Source: Paracoccaceae bacterium
Lineage (GTDB): Bacteria; Pseudomonadota; Alphaproteobacteria; Rhodobacterales; Rhodobacteraceae
Assembly (NCBI GenBank): GCA_024304875.1
Contig: JAMWZF010000062.1
Coordinates: 1-12,365 of the forward strand
Length of the DNA: 12,365 bases
Reading direction: 5' to 3'
How positions within the stretch are numbered: the stretch's first letter is position 1; the number at the start of each line of letters is the position of its first letter. The notes beneath the pieces are model-generated. The model had not been told where the DNA came from. It ran no database searches and saw only the letters and a program-made list of their open reading frames with translations. A program made the translations under genes and the position numbers. This document shows, in pieces, positions 1 through 7,145 of the stretch.

Positions 1-843
1 CGGATAGACCGCTGTGATGAAGATGGCGAGAAGGGCGAGCGCGGAGAGCCGGCGCACGAGCGGCGTGGCCAGAAGGCCGAAGCCCATGGTGAACTCCGCG
101 ACACCTGCCATCGGGATGAACATGTCGCGCGGGATGCCGAATGTCAGGAAAGGCTTTTCCGCAACGAGCGGATAGAACCATTCCGGATAGGCGAACTTCT
201 CGAGGCTCGACCACATCAGCGCGATGGCGACACCCCAGCGGAGCACCTCGAAGCGGTGTTTGCGCCAGTCCTCCCGCCCGGCCGACTCCAGAACAAGGTA
301 TGCCGCAACGGCCACGCCGAGCGCGAGGTAGTCGAGCAGGTGGAAGGGGTCATAGTCGCGCAGGGCGAGCACCCAGAGGAAGATGATCCCGGCCGCCGAA
401 AGCGGCATGGTCCTGCGCGAGACGATCCCGGCGGCGATCAGGAGCTGAAGCCAGCTCACCCATTCGGCCGGGGTCTTGAGGTCGGGCGTCAGGTATACGC
501 CGCCAACCGAGAAGATCGCGACGAAGAAGCCCGCGACCACGATACGGACGAAGTCATCGAGCCTGAACCAGAGCGGGTTCGTGACGCGATCCATCGCGTC
601 GAGCGCCGTCTCTCCGGCGGCAGTGCGCTCGACGAGACGAGTGGCGATGAAGAATACCAGCACCAGAACGATGCCGCTCCAGAACCAGGGATCGGTCAGG
701 GTCCGGGTGATTGGCGCCGGCGCCGCGTCGACGATGTAGGGCGCGAACCACTTCACATGAGCCGAGGCCGCAGCCGGCGCCAGCGCGCCGGTGAACGCGA
801 GGGCGATGCCGAGGCCTGGTTTGCGGGGGAGGAAGGACAGCAT
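1..843 (-). CDS. DoxX-like multi-pass membrane protein, 3' end cut off by window edge
   Basis: Read on the minus strand from an ATG at 843-841, the frame stays open for 281 codons to the left edge, so the C-terminus is missing. The product starts MLSFLPRKPGLGIALAFTGA, a signal-like or first membrane segment (about residues 8-28), followed by AHVKWFAP. More hydrophobic segments lie near residues 52-68, 100-119, 132-165 and 170-188. The visible end has the small-residue pattern of a DoxX-like helix (GVAEFTMGFGLLATPLVRR). No metal-binding or catalytic motif is obvious. An AAAGGGG ribosome-binding-like stretch lies about 10 bases upstream of the ATG. It is 32 bases downstream of the DUF6522-like gene on the same strand and probably shares its transcript with nsrR, which suggests an NO- or redox-stress role (inference). 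Membrane location is well supported; the DoxX assignment is only a resemblance and the function is unknown. Confidence 0.7.
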   Translation of the reverse strand, partial: MLSFLPRKPGLGIALAFTGALAPAAASAHVKWFAPYIVDAAPAPITRTLTDPWFWSGIVLVLVFFIATRLVERTAAGETALDAMDRVTNPLWFRLDDFVRIVVAGFFVAIFSVGGVYLTPDLKTPAEWVSWLQLLIAAGIVSRRTMPLSAAGIIFLWVLALRDYDPFHLLDYLALGVAVAAYLVLESAGREDWRKHRFEVLRWGVAIALMWSSLEKFAYPEWFYPLVAEKPFLTFGIPRDMFIPMAGVAEFTMGFGLLATPLVRRLSALALLAIFITAVYP

Positions 844-875
844 GATAGATACCCCTTTCTTGTGAGGGATTGCGG

Positions 876-1175
876 TCAGGTTCTTGCGCTCATGGTCGCG
901 AGGTCGATCGGACCTGCGGCGGGCGCATGAGCAGGGAAGGTGGCGCGCGACAGGATCGTGCCGCTCTCGTCGACGACCAGGCGCAACGCCCGTCCGCCGG
1001 AATAGAAGGTCAATCGCCAGCGGCCGGCGTCGTCATCGACACCGGTCTCGCAGCGGCTGGTGATTTCGCCGTTACGAAGCCTTGCCGGAACATCCGCCGG
1101 CGGAATGTCGAAAGCGGCGCCAACGATCTCCGCGTCGACCACGAAACCGTCGGCACCGAAGGTCACTTTGCTCAT
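876..1175 (-). CDS. DUF6522-like small protein of unknown function
   Basis: A 99-residue soluble protein beginning MSKVTFGADGFVVDAEIVGA. It has no signal peptide or membrane segment. Central features are PADVPARLRNGEITSRCETG (about residues 26-45), which resembles a short helical unit followed by a conserved T-S-R-C-E-x-G stretch, then a predicted beta hairpin (GRWRLTFYSGGRALRLVVDE, about residues 51-70) and GTILSR. I recognise this layout as that of the small proteins called DUF6522 in Rhodobacterales; that is from memory, not a search. The start is secure: GAAAGGAGA lies 5 bases upstream of the ATG at 1175. The gene begins 12 bases after the nsrR stop, so it is almost certainly co-transcribed with nsrR and likely under the same NO-responsive control. 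The single cysteine in the TSRCE stretch could bind a metal or be redox active, but nothing here proves it. Confidence 0.75.
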   Translation of the reverse strand: MSKVTFGADGFVVDAEIVGAAFDIPPADVPARLRNGEITSRCETGVDDDAGRWRLTFYSGGRALRLVVDESGTILSRATFPAHAPAAGPIDLATMSART

Positions 1176-1187
1176 CGGTCTCTCCTT

Positions 1188-1607
1188 TCAGGCCGCTACC
1201 GGCGCGGGTGCCGGCAAGGCGACATCGGCGAGTGTTGAGCGGTCGAGTTCGGCCAAGAAGGCCGCCTCTGCCGCATGGAGCTTGCCTTTCAGACGGCAGA
1301 CCGGGGTGACGCAGCAGGCCCCGTCGGGTGCGAAGCACTCAACCAGGGCTTGGTCCTGCTCGAGGAGCCGAACGAGATCGCCCAGCCCGATCTCGGCGGC
1401 CGGGCGGGCGAGCATGGCGCCGCCGCCGGCGCCACGGCGCGTGGCAACGTAGCCGTGCCGCGCGAGGCGCTGGATGACTTTGTTGAGGTGGTTGCGGGAG
1501 ATCCCGAACTCGTCGGCGATCTCGGCCGTAGAGAAGGCACGATCCGGGACGCTGGCCATGCGCATTAGCGCACGTAGTCCGAAATCTGTGAAGCTGGTCA
1601 GGCGCAT
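1188..1607 (-). CDS. nsrR: Rrf2-family transcriptional repressor, NsrR (nitric-oxide sensor)
   Basis: A 139-residue Rrf2 protein, the usual length for NsrR. The N-terminal winged helix-turn-helix is seen in MRLTSFTDFGLRALMRMA (1-18), the recognition region STAEIADEFGISRNHLNKVI (26-45), and the wing HGYVATRRGAGGGAMLA (51-67). Cysteines at 91, 98, 99 and 104, within ECFAPDGACCVTPVCRL, fit the three-cysteine Fe-S ligand loop of NsrR. In that family the cluster reacts with NO and DNA binding is lost. I chose the ATG at 1607 because MRLTSFTDFGLRAL is the typical start; a longer in-frame start at 1682 would add 25 unconserved residues and run through the operator. A good NsrR-type palindrome lies 18 bases upstream of this start, so autoregulation is likely. 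IscR is the main alternative, but the linked haemoglobin fragment and the operator favour NsrR. Confidence 0.88.
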   Translation of the reverse strand: MRLTSFTDFGLRALMRMASVPDRAFSTAEIADEFGISRNHLNKVIQRLARHGYVATRRGAGGGAMLARPAAEIGLGDLVRLLEQDQALVECFAPDGACCVTPVCRLKGKLHAAEAAFLAELDRSTLADVALPAPAPVAA

Positions 1608-1624
1608 GCGGCGGCCTCGCTCTG

Positions 1625-1647
1625 AATAGGCATTTACAATACCTATT
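1625..1647. promoter_or_regulatory. Probable NsrR operator (23-bp imperfect palindrome)
   Basis: The left arm AATAGGCATTT (1625-1635), a central A (1636) and the right arm CAATACCTATT (1637-1647) pair at 9 of 11 positions. Aligned with the published enterobacterial NsrR consensus of two 11-base arms (AAGATGYATTT, one base, AAATRCATCTT), 17 of 22 arm positions agree. It sits between the divergent nsrR and haemoglobin starts, 18 bases from the nsrR ATG and 47 from the haemoglobin ATG. The AT-rich content stands out from the surrounding high-GC DNA. I could not place convincing -35/-10 pairs, so which promoter it overlaps is not settled. Confidence 0.72.
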
Positions 1648-1694
1648 ACAGCCTTGATATTTGGGCCGCAACAATCACTCAAGCCGGTTCAGCC

Positions 1695-1952
1695 ATGTCC
1701 CAGACGCAAGCCTCACTCCCGCCGATCCGCTCCGCGCGTCCCGCCGTTACCCAGGAAGTGATGGAACGCACCGCTCTCAGTGAAGCTGTGCTCACCGATC
1801 TGGTGCATCGCTTCTATGGCAAGGTCCGCCTCGATCCGGTGCTCGGTCCGATCTTCGCCGACCGGATCGGCGACTGGGAGCCGCATCTCGAGAAGATGGT
1901 CGATTTCTGGTCATCGGTCGCGCTCATGAGCGACGCCAACACGGTTTGCTGA
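1695..1952 (+). pseudogene. Group III truncated haemoglobin, 3' half missing
   Basis: The 85-codon frame from the ATG at 1695 encodes the first half of a group III truncated haemoglobin, a haem protein used for NO or O2 chemistry. Diagnostic segments are DLVHRFYGKVRLDPVLGPIF (35-54) and WEPHLEKMVDFWSSVALM (61-78). Tyr41 in HRFY fits the B10 tyrosine and His64 in EPHLEKM fits E7. After VALM the family normally continues with a G-R-Y-x-G-type stretch and then the proximal haem-ligand histidine. Here the frame changes to SDANTVC and stops at 1952, so the proximal histidine and the C-terminal helices are absent. Family members are usually about 125-150 residues. No matching C-terminal half follows in any frame; instead an IS remnant lies downstream. 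There is no clear Shine-Dalgarno before the ATG. It is divergent from nsrR across the operator, as expected of an NsrR target, but the product cannot be a normal haem protein. Confidence 0.82.
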
Positions 1953-1996
1953 CATTCCCCTCGCGAGTTCATCGAGATCAAACCGCAACCGCCTGA

Positions 1997-2095
1997 GTGT
2001 CCGGCGAAACGGGGCAAGATCAGCTGGCCGATGTCCGCGAGCAGATCCACGCGTGGCAGCACGACTTCAACCAGCGTCGACCTCAAGATGCGTGA
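1997..2095 (+). pseudogene. IS3-type transposase (OrfB) 3' remnant
   Basis: The plus-strand frame reads VSGETGQDQLADVREQIHAW and then QHDFNQRRPQDA before TGA at 2093-2095. The stretch L-A-D-x-R-x-x-I-x-x-W-x-x-D-F-N-x-R-R-P is the recognisable end of the IS3-family integrase domain (DDE type), where A/D-R-x-x-I-x-x-W-x-x-D-Y-N-x-x-R-P-H is typical. Everything upstream, including the catalytic DDE residues, is missing: an in-frame TGA lies directly before (1994-1996), and the usual H-x-x-L-G continuation after RP is lost. It sits just past the broken haemoglobin, so an insertion followed by deletion is the likely cause of that gene's truncation. The assignment rests on about 20 residues. Confidence 0.5.
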
Positions 2096-2359
2096 GAAAT
2101 AAAGACACTTAAAAATCAGTCACTTGTCCTGAAATCGGCCTTCTCTACGGACGCAAGCCAGTCTGCGCAGATCTCGGTAAGCTCAAGCCCCCGCAACCAA
2201 TTTCCCGAACAGTTCCACGGACTACCGACCGGTGTCCCTCGCGTCCCAAAGAGGCGTGCCCTGTCGCGCCAACTTGCCGCGCCGGTTGCGGAAAAACCGG
2301 TTTGCACAGCGCGGACTTCTCGCAAATAAGGGTGTGGGTCAGATCGGAGGGGGCGGGGC
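2096..2359. other. Gene-free stretch between the IS remnant and mrpA
   Basis: About 260 bases with no gene I recognise. A minus-strand frame of 69 codons (2325-2116) is open, but its product has no recognised motif, no good ribosome-binding site and no family resemblance; I treat it as chance or as part of a decayed element. The start of the stretch is AT-rich (TAAAGACACTTAAAAATCAG, 2101-2120), unlike the neighbouring genes. A small hairpin, CCGGTT (2282-2287) with AACCGG (2295-2300) and a 7-base loop, lacks a T run and is not a convincing terminator. The mrp promoter must lie in or upstream of this stretch, but I cannot identify it. Confidence 0.5.
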
Positions 2360-5248
2360 GTGTCACTGTTCTACATCGTTCTCTTGCCGTTTCTCGGCGC
2401 TCTTCTGCCGGGCATCATGAACGCGGCGGGCCGCGCAGCCTGCGCGGGCGTGACCTTCGTCGTGACCCTCGGTGCCTTCGTCGGCCTGATGACAAACCTG
2501 CCGGCGATCATCGCGGGAGAGACCGTCCAGGCCTCCATCGAGTGGTTGCCGCGGCTGGGTCTGAACTTCACCCTGATGCTCGACGGGCTGGGCTTCTTCT
2601 TCTCCTTGCTGATCCTCGGCATAGGTCTGCTGATCATCGCCTATGCGCGGCACTACCTCAGCCGCGACGACCACATGGGCGAGTTCTTTACCTATCTCCT
2701 CCTGTTCCAGGGCGCGATGGTGGGCATCGTTCTCAGCGACAACATCCTGCTTTTGCTGGTGTTCTGGGAGCTGACCTCGCTCTCGTCCTTCCTGCTGATC
2801 GGCTACTGGAAACACCTGCCCGAGGGTCGGCAGGGCGCCCGCATGGCCCTGACGGTGACCGGCATGGGTGGCCTTGCGATGATTGGGGGGATGCTGATCC
2901 TCGGCCGGATCGTCGGCAGCTACGACCTCAGCGTCATCCTGCAGAACCGCGAGCTGATCCAGGACAGCCCGCTCTACCTGCCTGCGCTCATCCTGATCCT
3001 GCTGGGCTGCTTCACCAAGTCGGCGCAGTTCCCGTTCCACTTCTGGCTGCCCCACGCGATGGCGGCGCCGACGCCGGTCTCGGCCTACCTGCACTCGGCC
3101 ACGATGGTGAAGGCCGGCATCTTCCTGATGGCGCGGCTCTGGCCCGTGCTGTCGGGCACGCCGGAGTGGATCGTCATCGTGACGACGGCGGGCCTGATCA
3201 CCATGGTCCTCGGCGCGCTCATCGCCCTGTTCAAGCATGACCTGAAGGCGCTGCTCGCCTTCTCGACCGTCTCGCACCTCGGCCTGATCACCATGCTGCT
3301 CGGCACCTCCACCGCCTTCGGCGCGATGGCGGCAGTGTTCCACATCCTGAATCACGCGACCTTCAAGGCCGCACTCTTCATGTCCGCCGGGATCGTCGAC
3401 CACGAGGCGCATACCCGGGACATCCGCCGGCTGGGGGGCCTGCGGACCTTGATGCCGGTGGTCTTCACCATCGCGACGGTAGCGGCCCTGTCGATGGCGG
3501 GGATTCCGTTCCTGAACGGCTTTCTCTCCAAGGAGATGATGCTGGAGGAGGCGACCCATACCGTGCTTTTCGGCAGCGACTGGCTTGTGCCGGTGCTGGC
3601 GACGGTCGGCTCGCTCCTCTCGGCCGCCTACTGCTTCCGCTTCATCGGGCATACCTTCCTCGGGCCGGTGCGGGACGACTATCCGCACAAGCCCCATGAC
3701 CCGAACATGGGCATGTGGATGCCCCCGGCGATCCTGGCCGTGCTGGTGGTGGTGATCGGCACCGCGCCGTTCCTCGCCGAGCCCTTCGTCAAGCTGGTGA
3801 CCGCCTCGCTGCTCGGCGCCGCGGCCGAGGTGCCGGATGCCTACCTCGCGATCTGGCACGGCCTTGTCCCGGCGCTTTACATGTCGATCATCGCGGTCCT
3901 GGGCGGCCTGCTGCTGATGCTGGTGTTTGCGCCGCTGCTGCGGGCCTGGGAGGCGACGCCGCGCCCGGAGGCCAAGGCGATCTTCGACTGGGTCGTGAAC
4001 GGAGCGGCGGCCCTGGCCGGTCGGGTCATCCACGGGCTGCACAACGGCGCCTTCACCCGCTACGCGATGATCGCGATGGTGACCATCGTCGCGGCCGGTT
4101 ATCACGCCTGGGCGACGGGGACGGTCGGTCCGGCGACGCGGGCGGTGCAGCCGGCGGGGCCGGTGCCCGTCGCCGGCTGGGCAATGCTTGTCGCAGCGGT
4201 GATCGGGATGGTGGTCCTGCACCGCAACCGCTTTCTTGCCCTCATGCTGATCGGCATCGTCGGGCTGATGGTCTCCGTCGCCTTCGTCTTCCTGTCGGCC
4301 CCCGACCTCGCCATGACGCAGTTCACCGTCGAGGTGGTGACGATCATCCTGATGCTGCTGGCGCTGAACTTCCTGCCCAACCGGACCCCGGTGGAGAGCA
4401 CCCTGCTGCGGCGGGTGCGGGACGGCGGCGTTGCCATCCTCGGCGGGCTCGCCGCCTTCGCGCTGTCCTGGCACTACATGCTGCGCGATGCGGTGGCGGC
4501 GCCGATTTCGGAGTTCCATCTCGCGAATTCGTACAAGGGCGGCGGCGGCACCAACGTCGTGAACGTGATCCTCGTCGACTTCCGGGGCTTCGACACCTAT
4601 GGCGAGATCATCGTCCTCGGCATCGCCGCGCTGCTGATCTATGCCCTGACCGAGACGCTGCTGGACGGGCCGGTGCGGCGCAAGCTCCTCAACCGTCTGC
4701 CGAGCCAGCCGCGCTCGGGCGACATGCATCCGATGATGATGGTCGTCCTGACGCGGGTCATCATGCCGGTGGTCCTGCTGGTCGGCTTTTACATCTTCCT
4801 GCGCGGGCATAACGAACCCGGCGGGGGGTTCATCGCCGGCCTGATCGTGTCGATCGCGGTGGTGATGCAGTACATGGCGAGCGGCTTCGCCTGGACATCG
4901 GCGCGACTGCGCTATCCCTACCACGGCGTGATCGGCGCGGGCGTGCTGGTGGCGGGATTTACCGGGATCGGGTCGTGGTTCGTGGCGAAGCCCTTCCTGA
5001 CCTCGGACTTCACCTACGTGCGCATCCCGCCGTTCCAGGAGTTCGAGCTGGCGACGGCGGCCCTGTTCGACCTCGGCGTCTTCCTCGCCGTGGTGGGCGC
5101 GGTGATGCTGTCGCTCGAGAGCTTCTCTCGTCTGGCGCACCGCGACGGGGACACGGACAGCGAATTCCCGATGGACATCGACCCCTCCCGCGAGGAGATC
5201 GGGCCGGACCAACCGGATGCGCCGGTGACCGGGAAGGGGGTGGGCTGA
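2360..5248 (+). CDS. mrpA: Na+(K+)/H+ antiporter subunit A fused to subunit B (MrpAB/PhaAB)
   Basis: A 962-residue inner-membrane protein, the largest subunit of the Mrp/Mnh/Pha antiporter. Residues 1-430 are the NuoL-like proton-channel part. Family key residues are visible: Glu137 in VFWELTSLSSF, Lys220 in CFTKSAQFPFHFWLPHAM, Lys251 in HSATMVKAG, the FKHDLKALLAFSTVSHLG block (291-308) and His329/Lys336 in HILNHATFKAALF. Residues about 616-675 match the MrpA C-terminal domain (FLSAPDLAMTQFTVEVVTII), and about 750-770 the MbhE-like piece. From residue 789 (MHPMMMVVLTRVIMPVVLLV) to about 940 it is a complete MrpB, with GHNEPGGGFIAGL, so A and B are fused as in many alphaproteobacteria. The GTG start at 2360 gives the family-typical MSLFYIVLLPFLGALLPG and has GGAGG at 2346-2350. 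The gene is first in the mrp operon. Mrp complexes expel Na+ (or K+ in Pha types) in exchange for protons; ion preference cannot be told here. Confidence 0.96.
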   Translation: MSLFYIVLLPFLGALLPGIMNAAGRAACAGVTFVVTLGAFVGLMTNLPAIIAGETVQASIEWLPRLGLNFTLMLDGLGFFFSLLILGIGLLIIAYARHYLSRDDHMGEFFTYLLLFQGAMVGIVLSDNILLLLVFWELTSLSSFLLIGYWKHLPEGRQGARMALTVTGMGGLAMIGGMLILGRIVGSYDLSVILQNRELIQDSPLYLPALILILLGCFTKSAQFPFHFWLPHAMAAPTPVSAYLHSATMVKAGIFLMARLWPVLSGTPEWIVIVTTAGLITMVLGALIALFKHDLKALLAFSTVSHLGLITMLLGTSTAFGAMAAVFHILNHATFKAALFMSAGIVDHEAHTRDIRRLGGLRTLMPVVFTIATVAALSMAGIPFLNGFLSKEMMLEEATHTVLFGSDWLVPVLATVGSLLSAAYCFRFIGHTFLGPVRDDYPHKPHDPNMGMWMPPAILAVLVVVIGTAPFLAEPFVKLVTASLLGAAAEVPDAYLAIWHGLVPALYMSIIAVLGGLLLMLVFAPLLRAWEATPRPEAKAIFDWVVNGAAALAGRVIHGLHNGAFTRYAMIAMVTIVAAGYHAWATGTVGPATRAVQPAGPVPVAGWAMLVAAVIGMVVLHRNRFLALMLIGIVGLMVSVAFVFLSAPDLAMTQFTVEVVTIILMLLALNFLPNRTPVESTLLRRVRDGGVAILGGLAAFALSWHYMLRDAVAAPISEFHLANSYKGGGGTNVVNVILVDFRGFDTYGEIIVLGIAALLIYALTETLLDGPVRRKLLNRLPSQPRSGDMHPMMMVVLTRVIMPVVLLVGFYIFLRGHNEPGGGFIAGLIVSIAVVMQYMASGFAWTSARLRYPYHGVIGAGVLVAGFTGIGSWFVAKPFLTSDFTYVRIPPFQEFELATAALFDLGVFLAVVGAVMLSLESFSRLAHRDGDTDSEFPMDIDPSREEIGPDQPDAPVTGKGVG

Positions 5249-5249
5249 C

Positions 5250-5600
5250 ATGGAGCTGCTTGTCGCTTCCGCCATCGGCGTGATGACTGCCGGTGGGATC
5301 TACCTCGTCCTGCGCCTGCGCACCTTCCCGGTGATCCTGGGCGTGTCGCTGCTGACCTATGCTGTCAACGTCTACCTCTTCGCGTCCGGCCGGCTGACCA
5401 TCGGTGCGCCGCCGATCCTGACCGACGGGGTGGAGACCTATACCGACCCGTTGCCGCAGGCGCTGGTGCTGACGGCCATCGTGATCTCGTTCGGCATGAC
5501 GGCGGTGGTGGTGATGATCGGCCTCGGGGCCTACCTCGGGTCCGAGGACGACCACGTCGACGACCGGCCCGCGACGCAGAAGGCGGACGATCAGGCATGA
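5250..5600 (+). CDS. mrpC: Na+(K+)/H+ antiporter subunit C (MrpC, NuoK-like)
   Basis: A 116-residue protein with three membrane helices (about residues 2-22, 27-46 and 69-96), homologous to NuoK of respiratory complex I. The family signature DPLPQALVLTAIVISFGMTA (66-85) is intact, as is the short loop TIGAPPILTDG between helices 2 and 3. The C-terminal tail is acidic and polar (SEDDHVDDRPATQKADDQA) and probably cytoplasmic. The ATG at 5250 follows the mrpAB stop with one base between and has a purine-rich GGAAGGGGG just upstream. The end overlaps the mrpD start by four bases (ATGA), so the two are translationally coupled. MrpC is essential for assembly and activity in studied Mrp systems. Confidence 0.95.
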   Translation: MELLVASAIGVMTAGGIYLVLRLRTFPVILGVSLLTYAVNVYLFASGRLTIGAPPILTDGVETYTDPLPQALVLTAIVISFGMTAVVVMIGLGAYLGSEDDHVDDRPATQKADDQA

Positions 5601-7144
5601 CCCACTGGATCCTTGCCCCCATCGTCCTGCCGGCTTTCCTGGCGCCCTTCATCGTGCTGGCCGCGCGGCACCACATCGCGATCCAGCGGGCCTTTTCCGT
5701 GGCCGGGATAGCGGCGCTCGTCGTCATCTCCGCCGGGCTGGCGTGGCAGGTCTCGGACGGCTCGGTGATCTACTACCGGCTCGGCGACTGGGCGGCGCCC
5801 TTCGGTATCGTCGTGGTCGGGGACCGGCTGTCGACGCTGATGATCCTGCTGGCCTCGGTGCTTGCGCTGTTCGTCCTGCTGTTCTCCATCGGGTCGGGGT
5901 GGGACAGGCGGGGCTGGCATTTCCATGCGCTGTTCCAGTTCCAGATGATGGGCATCCTCGGCGCCTTCCTGACCGGGGACCTCTTCAACCTCTTCGTGTT
6001 CTTCGAGGTGCTGCTGATCGCGTCCTACGGACTGATGATCCATGCCGGCGGGAACGACAGGCTCCGCGCCGGGGTGCAGTACGTTCTCTACAACCTGCTT
6101 GGCTCCACCCTGTTCCTCTTCGCGCTCGGGTCGATCTACGCCGAGACCGGGACGCTCAACATGGCGGATCTGGCGGTGCGGGTGGCCGAGATCGGGCCGG
6201 AGGAGACCGTCGGCATCCGCATCGCCGCCGTCCTTCTTCTGCTGGTCTTCGCCATCAAGGCGGCACTGGTGCCGCTGCACTTCTGGCTGCCGTCGTCCTA
6301 TGCCGAGGCGCCGGCCCCCGTCGCCGCGCTTTTCGCGATCATGACCAAGGTGGGCGCCTACGCGATCATCCGGGTCTATACGCTGATCTTCCCGCCGGAC
6401 ACGGTGGCGACCGAGGGGCTGCACGGGGTCTGGCTGCAGCCGGCGGCGCTGGTTTCGCTCGCGATCGGGACGGTGGGCATCCTCGCGGCGCGCAGGCTGG
6501 ACCGGCTGGTGGCCTTCTCGGTCATCGGGTCGATGGGCACGGTGATCATCGCCATTTCCCTGTTCACTCCCCAGGGGATCGCCGCGGCGCTCTACTACAT
6601 GATCCATTCGACGCTGGCTGCGGCGATCCTGTTCCTCGTCACCGACCTCGTCCGGGCCGGGCGGGGGACGCTCGACCTGACACCCCGGCCGCCGATGGCC
6701 GGCACGGTGCTGACTTCGGGGATCTTCTTTGCCGGTGCGATCGCCATGGCCGGCCTGCCGCCGCTGTCCGGGTTCCTCGGCAAGCTGATGGTGCTCGACG
6801 CCGCCTTCGGATCGGATCTCGTGGTCTGGGTCTGGGCGGTGATCCTCGTCACCAGCCTGATCGCCGTCGTCGGCTTTGCCCGCGCGGGAAGCGTGGTGTT
6901 CTGGAAGGCGCACAGCCTGCCGCCGGCCGAGACGGTGGACGAGCAGATCGTCCGTCCCGGCGCGCTGTGCTATGCTGCGGTCGGCGGGCTGCTGGCCTTG
7001 CTGGTGGCGCACACGGTCCTGGCCGGCCAGGTCCACGACTACACCACCGACATGGCCGCGCAGCTGTTCTCGCCCGATGCCTATATCGACACGGTCCTGG
7101 ATACGCCGGGCAAGTTGAGCGCCCCGCAGGAGGAGGGCTACTGA
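5597..7144 (+). CDS. mrpD: Na+(K+)/H+ antiporter subunit D (MrpD, NuoM/NuoN-like)
   Basis: A 515-residue multi-helix membrane protein of the proton-translocating NADH-quinone oxidoreductase chain family. The helix-5 glutamate is Glu137 in NLFVFFEVLLIASYGL and the helix-7 lysine is Lys221 in VFAIKAALVPLHFWLPSSYA; both are the residues needed for transport in characterised MrpD proteins. The motifs APAPVAALFAIMTKVGAYAI (238-257), MIHSTLAAAILFLV and AGLPPLSGFLGKLMVLDAAF are also as expected. Length is normal for the family and nothing is missing. It starts inside the mrpC stop (ATGA at 5597-5600), and mrpE begins one base after its TGA. With the NuoL-like part of MrpAB it forms the two ion-conducting modules of the complex. 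Confidence 0.96.
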   Translation: MTHWILAPIVLPAFLAPFIVLAARHHIAIQRAFSVAGIAALVVISAGLAWQVSDGSVIYYRLGDWAAPFGIVVVGDRLSTLMILLASVLALFVLLFSIGSGWDRRGWHFHALFQFQMMGILGAFLTGDLFNLFVFFEVLLIASYGLMIHAGGNDRLRAGVQYVLYNLLGSTLFLFALGSIYAETGTLNMADLAVRVAEIGPEETVGIRIAAVLLLLVFAIKAALVPLHFWLPSSYAEAPAPVAALFAIMTKVGAYAIIRVYTLIFPPDTVATEGLHGVWLQPAALVSLAIGTVGILAARRLDRLVAFSVIGSMGTVIIAISLFTPQGIAAALYYMIHSTLAAAILFLVTDLVRAGRGTLDLTPRPPMAGTVLTSGIFFAGAIAMAGLPPLSGFLGKLMVLDAAFGSDLVVWVWAVILVTSLIAVVGFARAGSVVFWKAHSLPPAETVDEQIVRPGALCYAAVGGLLALLVAHTVLAGQVHDYTTDMAAQLFSPDAYIDTVLDTPGKLSAPQEEGY

Positions 7145-7145
7145 C

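Noticed and set aside
256..930. A 224-codon plus-strand frame over the left membrane-protein gene
   Set aside because: The product is charged and repetitive without a domain. The minus strand has a coherent membrane protein with good codon use and a position in the nsrR operon.
1608..1682. Longer nsrR start at 1682
   Set aside because: It would add 25 unconserved residues and place the operator inside the coding region; Rrf2 proteins normally begin at MRLTSFTDFG.
2282..2300. CCGGTT/AACCGG hairpin before mrpA as a terminator or riboswitch
   Set aside because: Short stem, no T run, and no known riboswitch pattern around it.
2116..2325. A 69-codon minus-strand frame before mrpA
   Set aside because: No recognised family, no good ribosome-binding site, and it lies in a decayed region; not supported as a gene.
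2363..5275. A 970-codon open frame on the minus strand opposite mrpAB
   Set aside because: It mirrors a clearly real gene. The product is rich in His, Arg, Asp and Gln with no domain, the usual shadow of high-GC codon use.
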